Numbered from the stretch's first letter, positions 1-9,001 are shown. The stretch: DNA of 64,000 nt from an uncultured Cellvibrionales bacterium (GCA_913020115.1 CAJWBQ010000016.1:38574-102573), one strand, 5' to 3'. The notes: generated by a model from the letters alone, not told the origin. Made by a program: numbers and translations.

Positions 1-1
1 A

Positions 2-922
2 ATGGACAAACTCAATGCAATGCGCTTTTTTTGCCAAATTGCCGAATCTGGCAGTTTCAGTGCCGCGGCTCGAAAGCTCAAAGTGCCCGTATCGAGCCTG
101 TCACGCAGCTTACAAGCTTTAGAGTCTGAGCTGGGCGCTGCACTCTTAAAACGCAGTACCCGGCACGTGGCTGTCACAGAAATTGGTCACATATATCTAG
201 AGCAGTGCCAAGCCATTCTGCAAAACGTTAATCGGGCTGAGAGCCTGGTGAGCGACTATCAGAGCACCCCTTCTGGAATATTGCGCATTAGCGCGCTCCC
301 TATGTATGCAGACGTACGCTTGCTCCCCGCCCTAGAGCGCCTGCAGGAAGCCTACCCAGAGATTATTGTAGATCTAGACCTATCGAACCAAGTGATGGAT
401 TTTCAGCGCGACGGCTTTGACATAGTTTTTCGCGGTGGAGGAATTCCTGAAGATCGGGTTATTGCCCACTATGTGGACAACAACACTCCCATGCTCTGTG
501 CGGCACCCGCTTACCTCGAGCAACATGGCACACCAAAAACCGTAAGCGATTTACGCCATCACAAAGCCGTCTTTTATCGTGCGCCACACAAAGTTATGCG
601 CTGGCTATATGAACGCGACAAAGAATGGTCACCTGTCGATATTGATACAGCCATTATCAGTAATGGAGGGCATATCATTCGGCAGGCCTTGGTATCGGGC
701 AAAGGCATGGGCTTGATGCCAGGCTGGTGCATGCAAAAAGAGCTCGAGCGCGGTGAATTGGTGTTAGTGCCACTGCAAGAAACCTTGAGCACTACGGTAG
801 ACCCAAGCATTGGCATTTACCTGCTCTATCAACACGCACAATATGCCATTCCAAAAATTAAAGTGGCTGTAGATCTGTTTCGCCAGCAACTGCAAAAAGT
901 AGATGCTCAATTCCTAGGCTGA
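2..922 (+). CDS. LysR-family transcriptional regulator
   Basis: A 306-residue protein of normal LysR length. The N-terminal winged helix-turn-helix (about residues 3-60, starting MDKLNAMRFF and containing SGSFSAAARKLKVPVSSLSRS) binds DNA. The rest (about 90-295) is the two-lobed periplasmic-binding-like effector domain of the CrgA/DmlR branch (motifs DGFDIVFRGG and GKGMGLMPGW). Its own promoter and any divergent target lie left of the window, so the regulated gene cannot be named. It converges on the TetR gene, whose stop lies 9 bases away. The start at base 2 has the standard LysR N-terminus, so the gene is probably complete. Confidence 0.93.
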   Translation: MDKLNAMRFFCQIAESGSFSAAARKLKVPVSSLSRSLQALESELGAALLKRSTRHVAVTEIGHIYLEQCQAILQNVNRAESLVSDYQSTPSGILRISALPMYADVRLLPALERLQEAYPEIIVDLDLSNQVMDFQRDGFDIVFRGGGIPEDRVIAHYVDNNTPMLCAAPAYLEQHGTPKTVSDLRHHKAVFYRAPHKVMRWLYERDKEWSPVDIDTAIISNGGHIIRQALVSGKGMGLMPGWCMQKELERGELVLVPLQETLSTTVDPSIGIYLLYQHAQYAIPKIKVAVDLFRQQLQKVDAQFLG

Positions 923-930
923 GTATTCGC

Positions 931-1497
931 TCAGTCTAGTGCGAGATCTATAAACACCTTGGCCATTCGTTTCGCGCGCTCTGCGGCACTTTTATTACCA
1001 CAAACATGTGCGTCTACAATCGCACCCTCTATTAATAAATTGATCTGCTTAGCCAGCTCGTCTGGATTGCTTGCGCCCGCCTCACTAGCGATGCCGCGAA
1101 TATACTCACACACCAGACGCTTGTGTTCTGCGCTGATAATATGACTAGGGTTGTCGGCGTCTGAAAACTCGGCCGCCGCATTAATAAACATACACCCCGA
1201 AAAGGTTTTTTCATTAAACCAATCCCCTACTACATCAAACAACGCCAATAGCTGTGCTCGGGGCGAGTCTCCCAGGCGCTCAGTTTCCCGCATTAAGTTG
1301 TTTCTGAACAATTCATCGCGTTTGCGAAGGGTGGCCAGTACCAGCTCATCCTTCGATTTGAAGTGATTGTAGAGCGTTTTTTTAGACACCTTCGCTTCGG
1401 TAATGATTTTGTCCACACCGGTTGCGGTAAAGCCAAATTGATAGAAGAGCTTTAATGCCTCACTCACGATCTGCTCTCGTTTTGATATTGCTGGCAT
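931..1497 (-). CDS. TetR/AcrR-family transcriptional regulator
   Basis: A 188-residue TetR repressor. The helix-turn-helix lies at about residues 8-55 (REQIVSEALKLFYQFGF, then VSKKTLYNHFKSKDEL), followed by an all-helical ligand-binding domain with a YxRGIAxEAG-type C-terminal half. It is transcribed away from the DUF1348 and hydrolase genes. The intergenic stretch holds one perfect 18-base palindrome and two degenerate copies, as expected for a repressor controlling itself and its divergent neighbours. The likely inducer is a small hydrophobic or electrophilic compound handled by those genes, but this is inference. Confidence 0.92.
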   Translation of the reverse strand: MPAISKREQIVSEALKLFYQFGFTATGVDKIITEAKVSKKTLYNHFKSKDELVLATLRKRDELFRNNLMRETERLGDSPRAQLLALFDVVGDWFNEKTFSGCMFINAAAEFSDADNPSHIISAEHKRLVCEYIRGIASEAGASNPDELAKQINLLIEGAIVDAHVCGNKSAAERAKRMAKVFIDLALD

Positions 1498-1523
1498 TTA
1501 TAGACTCCGCTCGCCCCTTAAGA

Positions 1524-1540
1524 TAGACCGATATGTATAC
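1524..1540. promoter_or_regulatory. Degenerate TetR-type operator near the tetR start
   Basis: TAGACCGATATGTATAC resembles the two copies further right (GAYCGGTTTAC / ACAGATCGGTATAC type) and lies 27 bases before the TetR start codon, where a repressor would block its own gene. The symmetry is imperfect, so this is the weakest of the three copies. Confidence 0.4.
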
Positions 1541-1655
1541 CATAAAATCCACTACGGCTCAATAAAACCGCCTGACGAACCGACTGTTTACCTTAAATAT
1601 CAGGCCATTTGGAAAATTGGATTCGAAATCAATCGAAATAATCCCGGAAAATTCA

Positions 1656-1684
1656 TTGACAAAGTAAACCGATCGGTTTACATT
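1656..1684 (+). promoter_or_regulatory. Sigma70-like promoter for the DUF1348 gene
   Basis: A perfect -35 TTGACA (1656-1661) and a -10-like TACATT (1679-1684) are 17 bases apart. The spacer is almost entirely occupied by the perfect palindrome at 1664-1681, so bound repressor would exclude RNA polymerase. The distance to the start codon at 1740 allows a leader of about 50 bases. Confidence 0.55.
1664..1681. promoter_or_regulatory. Perfect palindromic TetR operator (primary site)
   Basis: GTAAACCGATCGGTTTAC is an exact 18-base palindrome within the -35/-10 spacer of the rightward promoter. Its size and GACCGATCGGTC-like core fit operators of the AcrR/NemR type of TetR repressors. The natural candidate to bind it is the TetR encoded at 931-1497. 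Confidence 0.7.
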
Positions 1685-1693
1685 AATCCCAAG

Positions 1694-1711
1694 ATAAACA
1701 GATCGGTATAC
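1694..1711. promoter_or_regulatory. Second TetR operator copy
   Basis: ATAAACAGATCGGTATAC is an imperfect copy of the palindrome at 1664-1681. It starts exactly 30 bases further on, close to three helical turns, so two dimers could sit on the same face of the DNA. Confidence 0.6.
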
Positions 1712-1739
1712 ATTAAGTCACTAAACGAAGGTAGTCACT

Positions 1740-2150
1740 ATGAGCACTGCACTAAAACCTCCATTCACTCTTGAGACGGCCACTGAGAAAGTTCAGCGAG
1801 CCGAAGATCTTTGGAATGGGAAAAACCCAGAAAAGGTAGCCATGGCCTATACGGAAAATTCGCAATGGCGCAACCGTAGTGAGTTTGTCAAAGGCCGTGA
1901 AGACATTGCAAAACTACTGACACGCAAGTGGGATCGAGAGCTCGACTACAAACTAGAAAAGGAACTATTTACCTTTTCTGGCAACCGCATTGCCGTTCAT
2001 TTTCGCTACGAGTATCGCGACGACAGCGGCCAGTGGTTTCACGCCTTCGGCAACGAGCACTGGGATTTTGACGAAACGGGACTCATGCACACAAGGGACG
2101 CCAGTATTAATGAGAAACCCATCGACGAAAGTGAGCGAACAATTAAGTAA
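1740..2150 (+). CDS. NTF2-like DUF1348 family protein
   Basis: A 136-residue soluble protein of the DUF1348 (SnoaL/NTF2-like) family. Characteristic stretches are ATEKVQRAEDLWNGKNPEKV, YTENSQWRNRSEFVKGRE, FAVHFRYEYRD-like IAVHFRYEYRDDSGQW and FGNEHWDFDETGLM. These small alpha+beta cone proteins bind or turn over small hydrophobic molecules; no reaction is established for this family. The gene starts a probable two-gene operon with the exported hydrolase 65 bases downstream and is probably repressed by the divergent TetR. Confidence 0.88.
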   Translation: MSTALKPPFTLETATEKVQRAEDLWNGKNPEKVAMAYTENSQWRNRSEFVKGREDIAKLLTRKWDRELDYKLEKELFTFSGNRIAVHFRYEYRDDSGQWFHAFGNEHWDFDETGLMHTRDASINEKPIDESERTIK

Positions 2151-2215
2151 ACCCTATAAAACGTAGTTTATGTAAAAACTAAACAACACTCGAAATCAAC
2201 AATAGGAAAGTTAAA

Positions 2216-3187
2216 ATGAAAACACTAAATCAAGTCAAAAAAACGAATCCCTTGCGCACACTGATGTTAACGCTGAGCGCCGGAGTTCTATCTCTGTCAA
2301 TGATGAGCCCCGCCACGGCGGCACCTACACAGACAATGCACCACACTATTGAAGTTGAAGATCAGAGTATTTTTTATCGTGAAGCAGGCGATAAAAACGC
2401 TCCTACTATCGTACTCCTGCACGGCTTCCCTACATCTTCACACATGTATCGAAACCTCATCCCGGAGCTGGCAGAGAAGTATCATGTAATCGCGCCAGAC
2501 TACCCAGGTTTTGGCAACAGCTCTATGCCTACTGTAACTGAGTTTGAATACAGCTTCGATAATTTGGCGAAAATCACCGACAAATTTTTGGCCAAAGTAG
2601 GCGCAGATGAATACACCCTATATGTAATGGATTACGGCGCTCCCATTGGTTTTCGAATTGCCGCAGCACATCCTGAGCGGGTGCAGGGCTTGATCATCCA
2701 GAACGGCAATGCTTACGATGAAGGCTTACGTGATTTTTGGAATCCCATTAAAGCTTATTGGAAAGACAAAACCACAGCCAATGGCCAAGCGCTCGCCGAC
2801 GCCCTGCTAACCATAGGTGCAACCGAATGGCAGTACACCAACGGCACTCGCAATAAAGCCAGTATCAGTCCAGACAACTGGATTGTAGATCAGGCCAAGC
2901 TTGACCGTCCGGGTAACAAAGAGATTCAACTGGAACTGTTTTACTCTTATGGAACAAACCCCGCGCTCTATCCAGAGTGGCAGGAATATTTCCGAGATGA
3001 ACAGCCACCCACATTATTGGTTTGGGGCAAAGGAGACTACATTTTCCCTGAGGAAGGTGCACACCCCTACAAGCGCGACCTGAAGAACCTAGACTTTCAC
3101 ATTCTAGACACTGGCCACTTTGCACTCGAAGAAGACGGTAAAACAATCTCAACACTGATTCTTAAATTTATGAAAAAGAATCACTAA
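2216..3187 (+). CDS. Exported alpha/beta hydrolase, haloalkane-dehalogenase/epoxide-hydrolase type
   Basis: 323 residues. A hydrophobic N-terminal segment (about 13-36, ending SPATAAP) looks like a signal peptide, which suggests periplasmic location. The fold is alpha/beta hydrolase: oxyanion HGFPTSS at 69-75, the nucleophile elbow VMDYGAP with Asp139 rather than Ser, an acid in WGKGDYIFP (Asp274), and the catalytic His in DTGHFAL (His301). An Asp nucleophile is typical of haloalkane dehalogenases and epoxide hydrolases, which pass through an ester intermediate. The substrate is unknown. It is probably cotranscribed with the DUF1348 gene under TetR control. An AATAGGAAAG ribosome site precedes the ATG. 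Confidence 0.87.
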   Translation: MKTLNQVKKTNPLRTLMLTLSAGVLSLSMMSPATAAPTQTMHHTIEVEDQSIFYREAGDKNAPTIVLLHGFPTSSHMYRNLIPELAEKYHVIAPDYPGFGNSSMPTVTEFEYSFDNLAKITDKFLAKVGADEYTLYVMDYGAPIGFRIAAAHPERVQGLIIQNGNAYDEGLRDFWNPIKAYWKDKTTANGQALADALLTIGATEWQYTNGTRNKASISPDNWIVDQAKLDRPGNKEIQLELFYSYGTNPALYPEWQEYFRDEQPPTLLVWGKGDYIFPEEGAHPYKRDLKNLDFHILDTGHFALEEDGKTISTLILKFMKKNH

Positions 3188-3196
3188 AACAAGCCC

Positions 3197-3226
3197 CTTA
3201 GGGTTCACCGATGAGTGAACCCTAAG
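3197..3226. terminator. Bidirectional terminator hairpin
   Basis: CTTAGGGTTCA and TGAACCCTAAG (3197-3207 and 3216-3226) form a perfect 11-base stem with an 8-base loop between two convergent genes. T-rich sequence follows on the + strand. It ends two bases before the stop codon of the efflux gene. Confidence 0.75.
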
Positions 3227-3227
3227 A

Positions 3228-4430
3228 TTATTTTCGAGACGTCCAATACAAAACCAGCAATGCCGCCATTCCCCCAAATGCAAAGCCCAATATCAGAGGC
3301 ATCACATTGCCTTCATAGGCCTGCCCAATCAAAATTGCTGCAGGTACGGAAATTAATGTCGAGATGGAACCAACGATAGCGGCGCCAATTCCTGCAATAT
3401 GCCCTAGAGGCTCCATCGCCATTGAGTTCAAATTGCCAAACAAAATGCCCGTACAAAACATCAATATGGCTAGAAACGCAAACAAGGAAATAAGCGGAGG
3501 GTGTCCGGCATAACGATAAGACCACACACTGAACAAGATCGATACAACAACACTGACAATGGTTGCGCGTTTAACCATCCACAACATGCCCACCCGAGAC
3601 ACCATGCGACCGTTGACAAAAGACGAACAGCCAATGATCAAAGCCAGGACACCGAAGGCAAGAGGAAAATACGCTCCCAGTTCATACTGAACTTGCAAAA
3701 CCTGTTGTACCGAACTGATGTAAGCCAGAAATGGCGCAAACACAATTCCCGACATCAGAGTGTAGCCAAAGGCCACCCTATTGCGAAAAATTTCACCCGT
3801 GGCGGCCAAAATCGCCGTCAGCGACATAGGCCGACGGTCTTCTACCGCAAGTGTTTCTGGTTGCCGCAACTGAAACCAAATCAAGCTCAATAGACCCAAG
3901 GCTAAAATCATTGCAAATATGGCACGCCAAGTAGCCACCAATAAAATGCCCTGCCCTAACAGCGGCGCCAACATAGGAACCAAAATAAAGATAGTCATTA
4001 TAAAGGACATAATGCGCGCCATTGCAGGACCTTCATATTGATCTCGCACTAAGGCTATACATACAGTTCTAGGGCCACCCAAACCTAAACCCTGCAACAA
4101 ACGTCCAATTAGCATCACCTCAAACGTTGTTGCAAACATCGATAGTAAACAGCCCACAATAAACACTGCCACGCCCATACTAACGGCGGGTTTACGACCA
4201 ATACTATCTGAGAGCGGCCCATAAAATAATTGGCCGATAGCCAGGCCAACAAAAATACTTGTGATAATGAGCTGGGTATTGTTGATATTTTCGAGCTTTA
4301 AATCACGGCCCACGTCGGCCAGTCCCGGCAACATTGCATCAATGGTGAGCGCCACCAGCGACATCAGCAATGCCATCAGGGTAACAAACTCGCCCATAGG
4401 TAGTGCGGGTTTTATTTTTTCAATAGACAA
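3228..4430 (-). CDS. Bcr/CflA-type MFS drug-resistance transporter
   Basis: About 400 residues with 12 predicted membrane segments. Bcr/CflA hallmarks are ALTIDAMLPGL in helix 1, the loop motif GPLSDSIGRKP between helices 2 and 3, and IGRLLQGLGLGGPRTV in helix 4. It would export small toxic molecules by proton antiport at the inner membrane. The reading frame stays open to 4526, but I favour a TTG start at 4430 because AGGAG lies 10 bases upstream and the N-terminus then has normal length; ATG at 4397 is another option. A Fur-like sequence lies about 170 bases upstream, so an iron-linked export role is possible but unproven. Confidence 0.88.
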   Translation of the reverse strand: MSIEKIKPALPMGEFVTLMALLMSLVALTIDAMLPGLADVGRDLKLENINNTQLIITSIFVGLAIGQLFYGPLSDSIGRKPAVSMGVAVFIVGCLLSMFATTFEVMLIGRLLQGLGLGGPRTVCIALVRDQYEGPAMARIMSFIMTIFILVPMLAPLLGQGILLVATWRAIFAMILALGLLSLIWFQLRQPETLAVEDRRPMSLTAILAATGEIFRNRVAFGYTLMSGIVFAPFLAYISSVQQVLQVQYELGAYFPLAFGVLALIIGCSSFVNGRMVSRVGMLWMVKRATIVSVVVSILFSVWSYRYAGHPPLISLFAFLAILMFCTGILFGNLNSMAMEPLGHIAGIGAAIVGSISTLISVPAAILIGQAYEGNVMPLILGFAFGGMAALLVLYWTSRK

Positions 4431-4595
4431 GGGATGGAAACTCCTAAGCAAACCGCAGATAAAAATCGGCAGTTTGAATATTGTATTAAGGGCTGGGAAA
4501 TTTGGGAGCGGTAATGTTAGTCCCAAAGGCCTATGACTTCAAGAAACTCTGAAGTGAAATTGAGCAAATGTCGTCGATTTCCAAACATCATAAAC

Positions 4596-4614
4596 GATAA
4601 TGACATTCATTTGT
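4596..4614. promoter_or_regulatory. Possible Fur box upstream of the MFS gene
   Basis: GATAATGACATTCATTTGT matches the Fur consensus GATAATGATAATCATTATC at 13 of 19 positions, with the left half intact. It lies in the leader region of the efflux gene. AT-rich intergenic DNA yields such matches by chance, so this is tentative. Confidence 0.35.
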
Positions 4615-4787
4615 AATAATGAGTGGATGTAGATAGCCTTTATTGTTGTCTCTCATTACACGTCCGCGCGCCATGAATAAATGGGCCTTGGTTTTCGCCA
4701 AAATGGTCGCCGCTCTTTACGCCGACGACAGCCCCGAGGCCCGAGAAAAGTCTCGCTCACAGTCTCCGAATTCACTCTCTAAATCTA

Positions 4788-5396
4788 TTAAAGCAAGCTT
4801 ACTCCAAGTAAAGTCAGAGCAAGAAATAGCATGACAATGCCCACCAGAAATTCCAGGATTTGCCATGCTCGAGGCTTTTGAAACAGGGGCGTCAGTAATC
4901 TGGCGCCATAACCTAAGCTAAAGAAAAATACGAATGAAGCGCACACTGCCCCTAAACCAAACTCAAATTTGTGAGCTTCATATTGCAGAGAAACTGAACC
5001 TAAAAGAACAAAGGTATCGAGGTAGACGTGAGGATTTAACCAAGTAAATGCCAAGCAGGTCAGTGCGACTTTACCCGCAGAGTCTACTAGGTCCGCCGCC
5101 GGTTGAAGCTCGTGGCGGTGGGTAAACGCCGACCAAAAACTCTTTGCGCTGTAAACCAGAAGGAAGGCTGCCCCACCATAGCGTGCAAACACCTCAATTG
5201 CGGGAAACTCTTTAACCATCAAACCAAAACCTGAAACGCCAGCCGTAATCAACACAGCATCGGATACGGCACAGATAAAACACACCAGAAATACGTGTTG
5301 TTGCTTCAAACCTTGTTTCAGCACAAACGCATTTTGAGCGCCAATGGCTAGAATAAGCGAGAGGGAAAGAGAGAAACCAGAAATGAATGTTAGCAT
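4788..5396 (-). CDS. argO: LysE/ArgO-family amino-acid exporter
   Basis: 202 residues with about six membrane helices, the normal size for LysE/RhtB proteins. The N-terminal motif FxxGxxLxxxLILAIGAQNAFVLKQGL is the family signature; the later AFTWLNPHVYLDTFVLLGSVS matches the ArgO/LysE subgroup. The protein exports basic amino acids such as arginine or lysine from the cytoplasm. It stands alone, with no LysG/ArgP regulator next to it. The symbol is by subgroup resemblance, and the precise substrate is inferred. Confidence 0.88.
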   Translation of the reverse strand: MLTFISGFSLSLSLILAIGAQNAFVLKQGLKQQHVFLVCFICAVSDAVLITAGVSGFGLMVKEFPAIEVFARYGGAAFLLVYSAKSFWSAFTHRHELQPAADLVDSAGKVALTCLAFTWLNPHVYLDTFVLLGSVSLQYEAHKFEFGLGAVCASFVFFFSLGYGARLLTPLFQKPRAWQILEFLVGIVMLFLALTLLGVSLL

Positions 5397-5542
5397 TAAC
5401 GCCTCGATTAAGTGGGCTTTTGGGTGGAGAGTCGATTCACCACCACTGAGGCTGTGGGTTATACCATGATTAGCCTAGCTCGCAAGCACTAAGCGAATAA
5501 GCCCTTGAGAGCTAATGCCCATGGTCCAGGCGTAAAGTTAAA

Positions 5543-5572
5543 GCACAAAACACAAAGCACAAAGCACAAAGC
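5543..5572. repeat. Heptanucleotide tandem repeat, four units
   Basis: Four head-to-tail units GCACAAA, ACACAAA, GCACAAA, GCACAAA followed by GC, abutting the stop codon of the MAPEG gene. It lies about 150 bases upstream of the argO start codon. A seven-base unit can slip during replication. It is non-coding here, so any effect would be on expression. Confidence 0.85.
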
Positions 5573-5991
5573 TAAGCTGACAGTATCTTAATAGTCGTAA
5601 ACGCTGTCATGCCTATTAGAATAAAACAACCGATCGTAAAAATCTTGCGCCTGAGCGGCACATGATTTGAGCGAGTATGAATCAGGGCGTGAACAATTCG
5701 GCTGAAGACAAAAAGCCATGCAGCGGCGTGGATATAAATATTGACGCTGTTGATGCTCCACAAAACAAAGGTAAGCACATAAAACAGCACCGGCACTTCA
5801 AATTGATTACGAATACAATTATTAACCTGCATAACGCTGTCTGGCCATGCATCATCGTGCAAGGCTCTGCGGGTTTCGTCCACCGTTCCCTGCTTTGTCG
5901 CCCGAGATTTGACAATGCCTAAGTATATGTAGAGCCCCAACGTGAGTGCCACCTGAATCATTAGGGGTAGAAATAGGTAATTATTATTCAT
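5572..5991 (-). CDS. MAPEG-family membrane protein
   Basis: 139 residues with four predicted helices. MAPEG features are the N-terminal NNNYLFLPLMIQVALTLGLY helix and the RNQFEVPVLFYVL segment before FSRIVHALIHTRSNHVPLRR. Members include membrane glutathione transferases and related eicosanoid enzymes; most bacterial ones are of unknown function. The frame is open upstream to 6072, but the ATG at 5991 gives the family N-terminus and has GGAA a few bases before it. It stands alone, with the heptamer repeat at its 3' end. Confidence 0.85.
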   Translation of the reverse strand: MNNNYLFLPLMIQVALTLGLYIYLGIVKSRATKQGTVDETRRALHDDAWPDSVMQVNNCIRNQFEVPVLFYVLTFVLWSINSVNIYIHAAAWLFVFSRIVHALIHTRSNHVPLRRKIFTIGCFILIGMTAFTTIKILSA

Positions 5992-6338
5992 ATCAAATTC
6001 CAATTTTTCGTCAACGGCCATAAGAAGGAAAATCATCGATACACTAAGTGCCGACCTAGGGCAAAAATCCAAGGGGCAAGCATAAAGGTTTCACCTAGTG
6101 CGAGAGGAAGTATTGCCGATGCTCAGTTGAAAATCTAGCCGCTAGGACTAAGAGCTAGGCAATGCGGACTCATTGGCGTAAAACATTCGAATATTTCCAA
6201 AAATAACCATCGATCAAAGGAGGGAGTCTCGCACTTCCGCAACCATGGCGTCACTAATAGCAAATTTTATTGAATGCCAAAAGAAACATACCCACATCAC
6301 TGGTACAATCCGCTCACTAAATATATTGAGGCCGCGTA

Positions 6339-6893
6339 ATGCGCATAAACTGGCGAAGCACAAACCGGAAAATTCATTATTGGGGGGCCCTAGCCTGCGC
6401 ACTTCCCATTCTTATAGTACTTATTAGTGGGCTTTTGCTACAAGTTAAAAAAGAAAGCGACTGGATTCAACCCCCTACTTCTCGCGGCAGCGACGGAGCG
6501 CCAACTCTGACACTGCCTCAAGTATTGGAGCACGTTAAAACGGTACCTGAAGCGGGCGTTGCAAGTTGGAACGACATTGACCGACTTGATGTTCGCCCCA
6601 GTAAAGGGATTATTAAAGTAAAAGCAAACAACCGCTGGGAAGTGCAACTTGACCACGCCAGCGGCGAAATATTACAGGTAGCCTACCGTCGCACCGATTT
6701 AATCGAATCACTTCACGACGGTAGTTTTTTTAGTGATACGGTAAAACTTTGGGTGTTTTTGCCTGCCGCAATTATTCTGACTACACTGTGGGTTACCGGC
6801 GTTTATCTATTCCTAATAACTTGGTTTGCACGCCGTCGCCACAAGCTCAAAAAACAGCGGCGGCAGAAGTACGGTAAGCAAGCCAGTGCTTAA
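6339..6893 (+). CDS. PepSY-associated transmembrane protein
   Basis: 184 residues: a membrane helix at about 13-35 preceded by RKIHYWGA, a periplasmic PepSY-like stretch (about 55-120, with LPQVLEHVKTVP and WEVQLDHASGEILQVAYR), then LHDGSFFSDTVKLWVFLPAAI leading into a second helix, and a basic cytosolic tail. This layout matches short PepSY-TM proteins often found beside iron-related TonB receptors, where some relatives take part in ferric reduction at the inner membrane. It converges on the TonB receptor with a 4-base overlap of stop codons. GAGG precedes the start. Confidence 0.82.
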   Translation: MRINWRSTNRKIHYWGALACALPILIVLISGLLLQVKKESDWIQPPTSRGSDGAPTLTLPQVLEHVKTVPEAGVASWNDIDRLDVRPSKGIIKVKANNRWEVQLDHASGEILQVAYRRTDLIESLHDGSFFSDTVKLWVFLPAAIILTTLWVTGVYLFLITWFARRRHKLKKQRRQKYGKQASA

Positions 6894-9001
6894 AATTTAA
6901 CATCCATACCGATAACTAAACTACGTCCTGGCTCATTAATACCCGAACCATGGCTCCGGTACGTTTCGTCTGTGACATTTTCTACGGCCATATTCAAGTC
7001 AATATGACGGCCTATGGAGCCGTTTACCCGTATATCAAGCACCGTATAGGCCGGAGTGCCGCGCGGTGGAATTCGCTGCGTGTCCTCCTTGTCAGCACGG
7101 CTTAATTTGTCGGCTTTTGCAGCATGTTTAAACGCCATTTGAAACCACCAATTACGGCTCAAATTGCGCTCAAGACTGAGGTTCGCCGTCAGTGGCATCA
7201 TGCGACCGAAGGGTTCAGTAAGGGTATCAAGCGACTGGGTTTGGAACTCCAGCTCGCCCTTGAGCCAACTGAGGTTTGCGTGTAACTGCCATTGACGCAG
7301 GGCCAAACTAGTACTGAGTTCCATACCATAAACGCGGCCGCCCGCACTATTTTGCTTACTCACTTCGCTCAGCCCGTCTCGCTCTAAGCCGGTTGCTGTG
7401 CTGGCTATAAAGTCATTGATATCGGTGTAGTAAAAGCTCGCCTCAAGGTCAAAATCTTCGCCAAGAAAACGACTGCCAAACTCTAGACTTGTGAACGACT
7501 CGGCGTCCAGTTCCGTTGTGGCTATTTCAAATTCGCTGCTGCGACTTTTCCCATATCGGCTGATGTCAGCGATATTTGGCGCTCGGAAACTCTGACTCAA
7601 ACCGCCCCAAAGCCGCCATCGTGAATAATCAGTAGGCGCAAAGCTTGCCCGCAGGGAACTAACGTGACTATTCCACTGTTCACTATAGCTTGCCGCCTCG
7701 CCCGTACTAGGATCCTCATAGGCGCCCACACTAGCGTTTGTACGGGTGAAGCGCGAGCCCACCGTAAGTGTTAGAGAATCCGTAGCAAACCACTCTGCCT
7801 GCACATATGTGCCCAGTAAGTCATAACTGCTGTCGTCCCCTACAGGCCCTTGAATGCGGATCTCTTCTAGCTCTCCATTCGCTCCGTATTCTCGTCGCCC
7901 AGTATCAACAATGTCTCGATAAAGGTCAGCGCCGTAAGTCCAATACACTTGGTCAAGCTCGGTACTCACGCGCAAATCGATACCCGTCATTCGAGAATCA
8001 AAATATTCTTCAATTAAGTCACCGCTGCTTTTAACTCGCCTGCCCTTCTCGCCCCAAGTTTGCCGCGACAGTGTCAATTGAAAATCATCAGCCAGGCCAG
8101 TTAAACCTTGGCCGTTTAATCTCAAGTAGTTAAGACTGCGCTGTTGATCTTTGCTGCGATGTAAATCACTGCCAAGCGATGTGCCGGCGTATGAGCGTGA
8201 ATAAATACTTGAATGGGTACGCCAGACATCGTCTTGCATTAAAGACTGATGCATTAAACTAAATACCCAGTATTCGTTTATTCGACGATCAAATCGCAGC
8301 TCACTAACGCTTTCCTCGTAACCCGTTGTGGGTAATACCCCCAAATCAGCAGCGTCTACATCGCCAAAATTCTTATCACTGTAAGAAAGATTCAATCCCC
8401 AGTGCTGAGCTTCACCCAAATGGATTTCACTGCGTACAATTTGGCTGTGTTCAGCGCTTGCATAGCGAAAAGACTGTGACCCAGCTAAATACTGGGTCCC
8501 CTCTTCTCGGCGAGAATCCAATGGTGATTGCGTGCGAATATTTAGGGTACCGCCAACGGCGTCGCTGCCATACAAAGTGGAGGCCGGCCCCCGCAACAGC
8601 TCTATACCCGCCAAGCTAGCGCTGTCGATCAAGGAAAAATACTCATTGGGGCCGTCTCGATACACAGAGTTGTTGTAGCGAATACCATCAATCATCGCCA
8701 GGGTTCGATAACCCGAAAAACCGCGAATAAATGGGGAACCCTGGCCATTAGCGGTTTTCTGTAGAACCACTCCCGGCACTGTATCCAGCACTTCAAGCAT
8801 ATTCCGCGGTTGCAGCCTTTGTATTGACTCCCGACTAATTTCACTGGCGCTATAAGGCAAGTCTTCGACACTGAGGGCGCTCTGTGCCGCCGTGATAATC
8901 ACCTCCTCTAAGTCTTCGATCGCAAAGCTCTCCCAGCCACCGAATATAAGGCACAGGCCAATTAGACATTGATAAGTTTGCTTGTGGTGGGTGGCCAACA
9001 T
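6890..9001 (-). CDS. TonB-dependent outer-membrane receptor (probable iron/siderophore or haem)
   Basis: 703 residues with a signal peptide (about 1-28), a TonB-box-like DLEEVIITAAQ, a plug domain (SPFIRGFSGYRTLAMIDGIRYNN, then ELLRGPASTLYGSDAVGGTLN) and a 22-strand barrel ending in the aromatic C-terminal signature VIGMDVKF. It imports a large ligand using TonB/ExbB energy. A Fur-like box 67 bases upstream of its start and the neighbouring redox genes make an iron complex the best guess; the sequence itself does not define the ligand. It is shorter than the other three receptors and belongs to a different subgroup. Confidence 0.9.
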   Translation of the reverse strand: MLATHHKQTYQCLIGLCLIFGGWESFAIEDLEEVIITAAQSALSVEDLPYSASEISRESIQRLQPRNMLEVLDTVPGVVLQKTANGQGSPFIRGFSGYRTLAMIDGIRYNNSVYRDGPNEYFSLIDSASLAGIELLRGPASTLYGSDAVGGTLNIRTQSPLDSRREEGTQYLAGSQSFRYASAEHSQIVRSEIHLGEAQHWGLNLSYSDKNFGDVDAADLGVLPTTGYEESVSELRFDRRINEYWVFSLMHQSLMQDDVWRTHSSIYSRSYAGTSLGSDLHRSKDQQRSLNYLRLNGQGLTGLADDFQLTLSRQTWGEKGRRVKSSGDLIEEYFDSRMTGIDLRVSTELDQVYWTYGADLYRDIVDTGRREYGANGELEEIRIQGPVGDDSSYDLLGTYVQAEWFATDSLTLTVGSRFTRTNASVGAYEDPSTGEAASYSEQWNSHVSSLRASFAPTDYSRWRLWGGLSQSFRAPNIADISRYGKSRSSEFEIATTELDAESFTSLEFGSRFLGEDFDLEASFYYTDINDFIASTATGLERDGLSEVSKQNSAGGRVYGMELSTSLALRQWQLHANLSWLKGELEFQTQSLDTLTEPFGRMMPLTANLSLERNLSRNWWFQMAFKHAAKADKLSRADKEDTQRIPPRGTPAYTVLDIRVNGSIGRHIDLNMAVENVTDETYRSHGSGINEPGRSLVIGMDVKF

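Noticed and set aside
4643..4834. Small + strand reading frame, 63 residues
   Set aside because: No family, no ribosome site and it overlaps the end of argO on the other strand.
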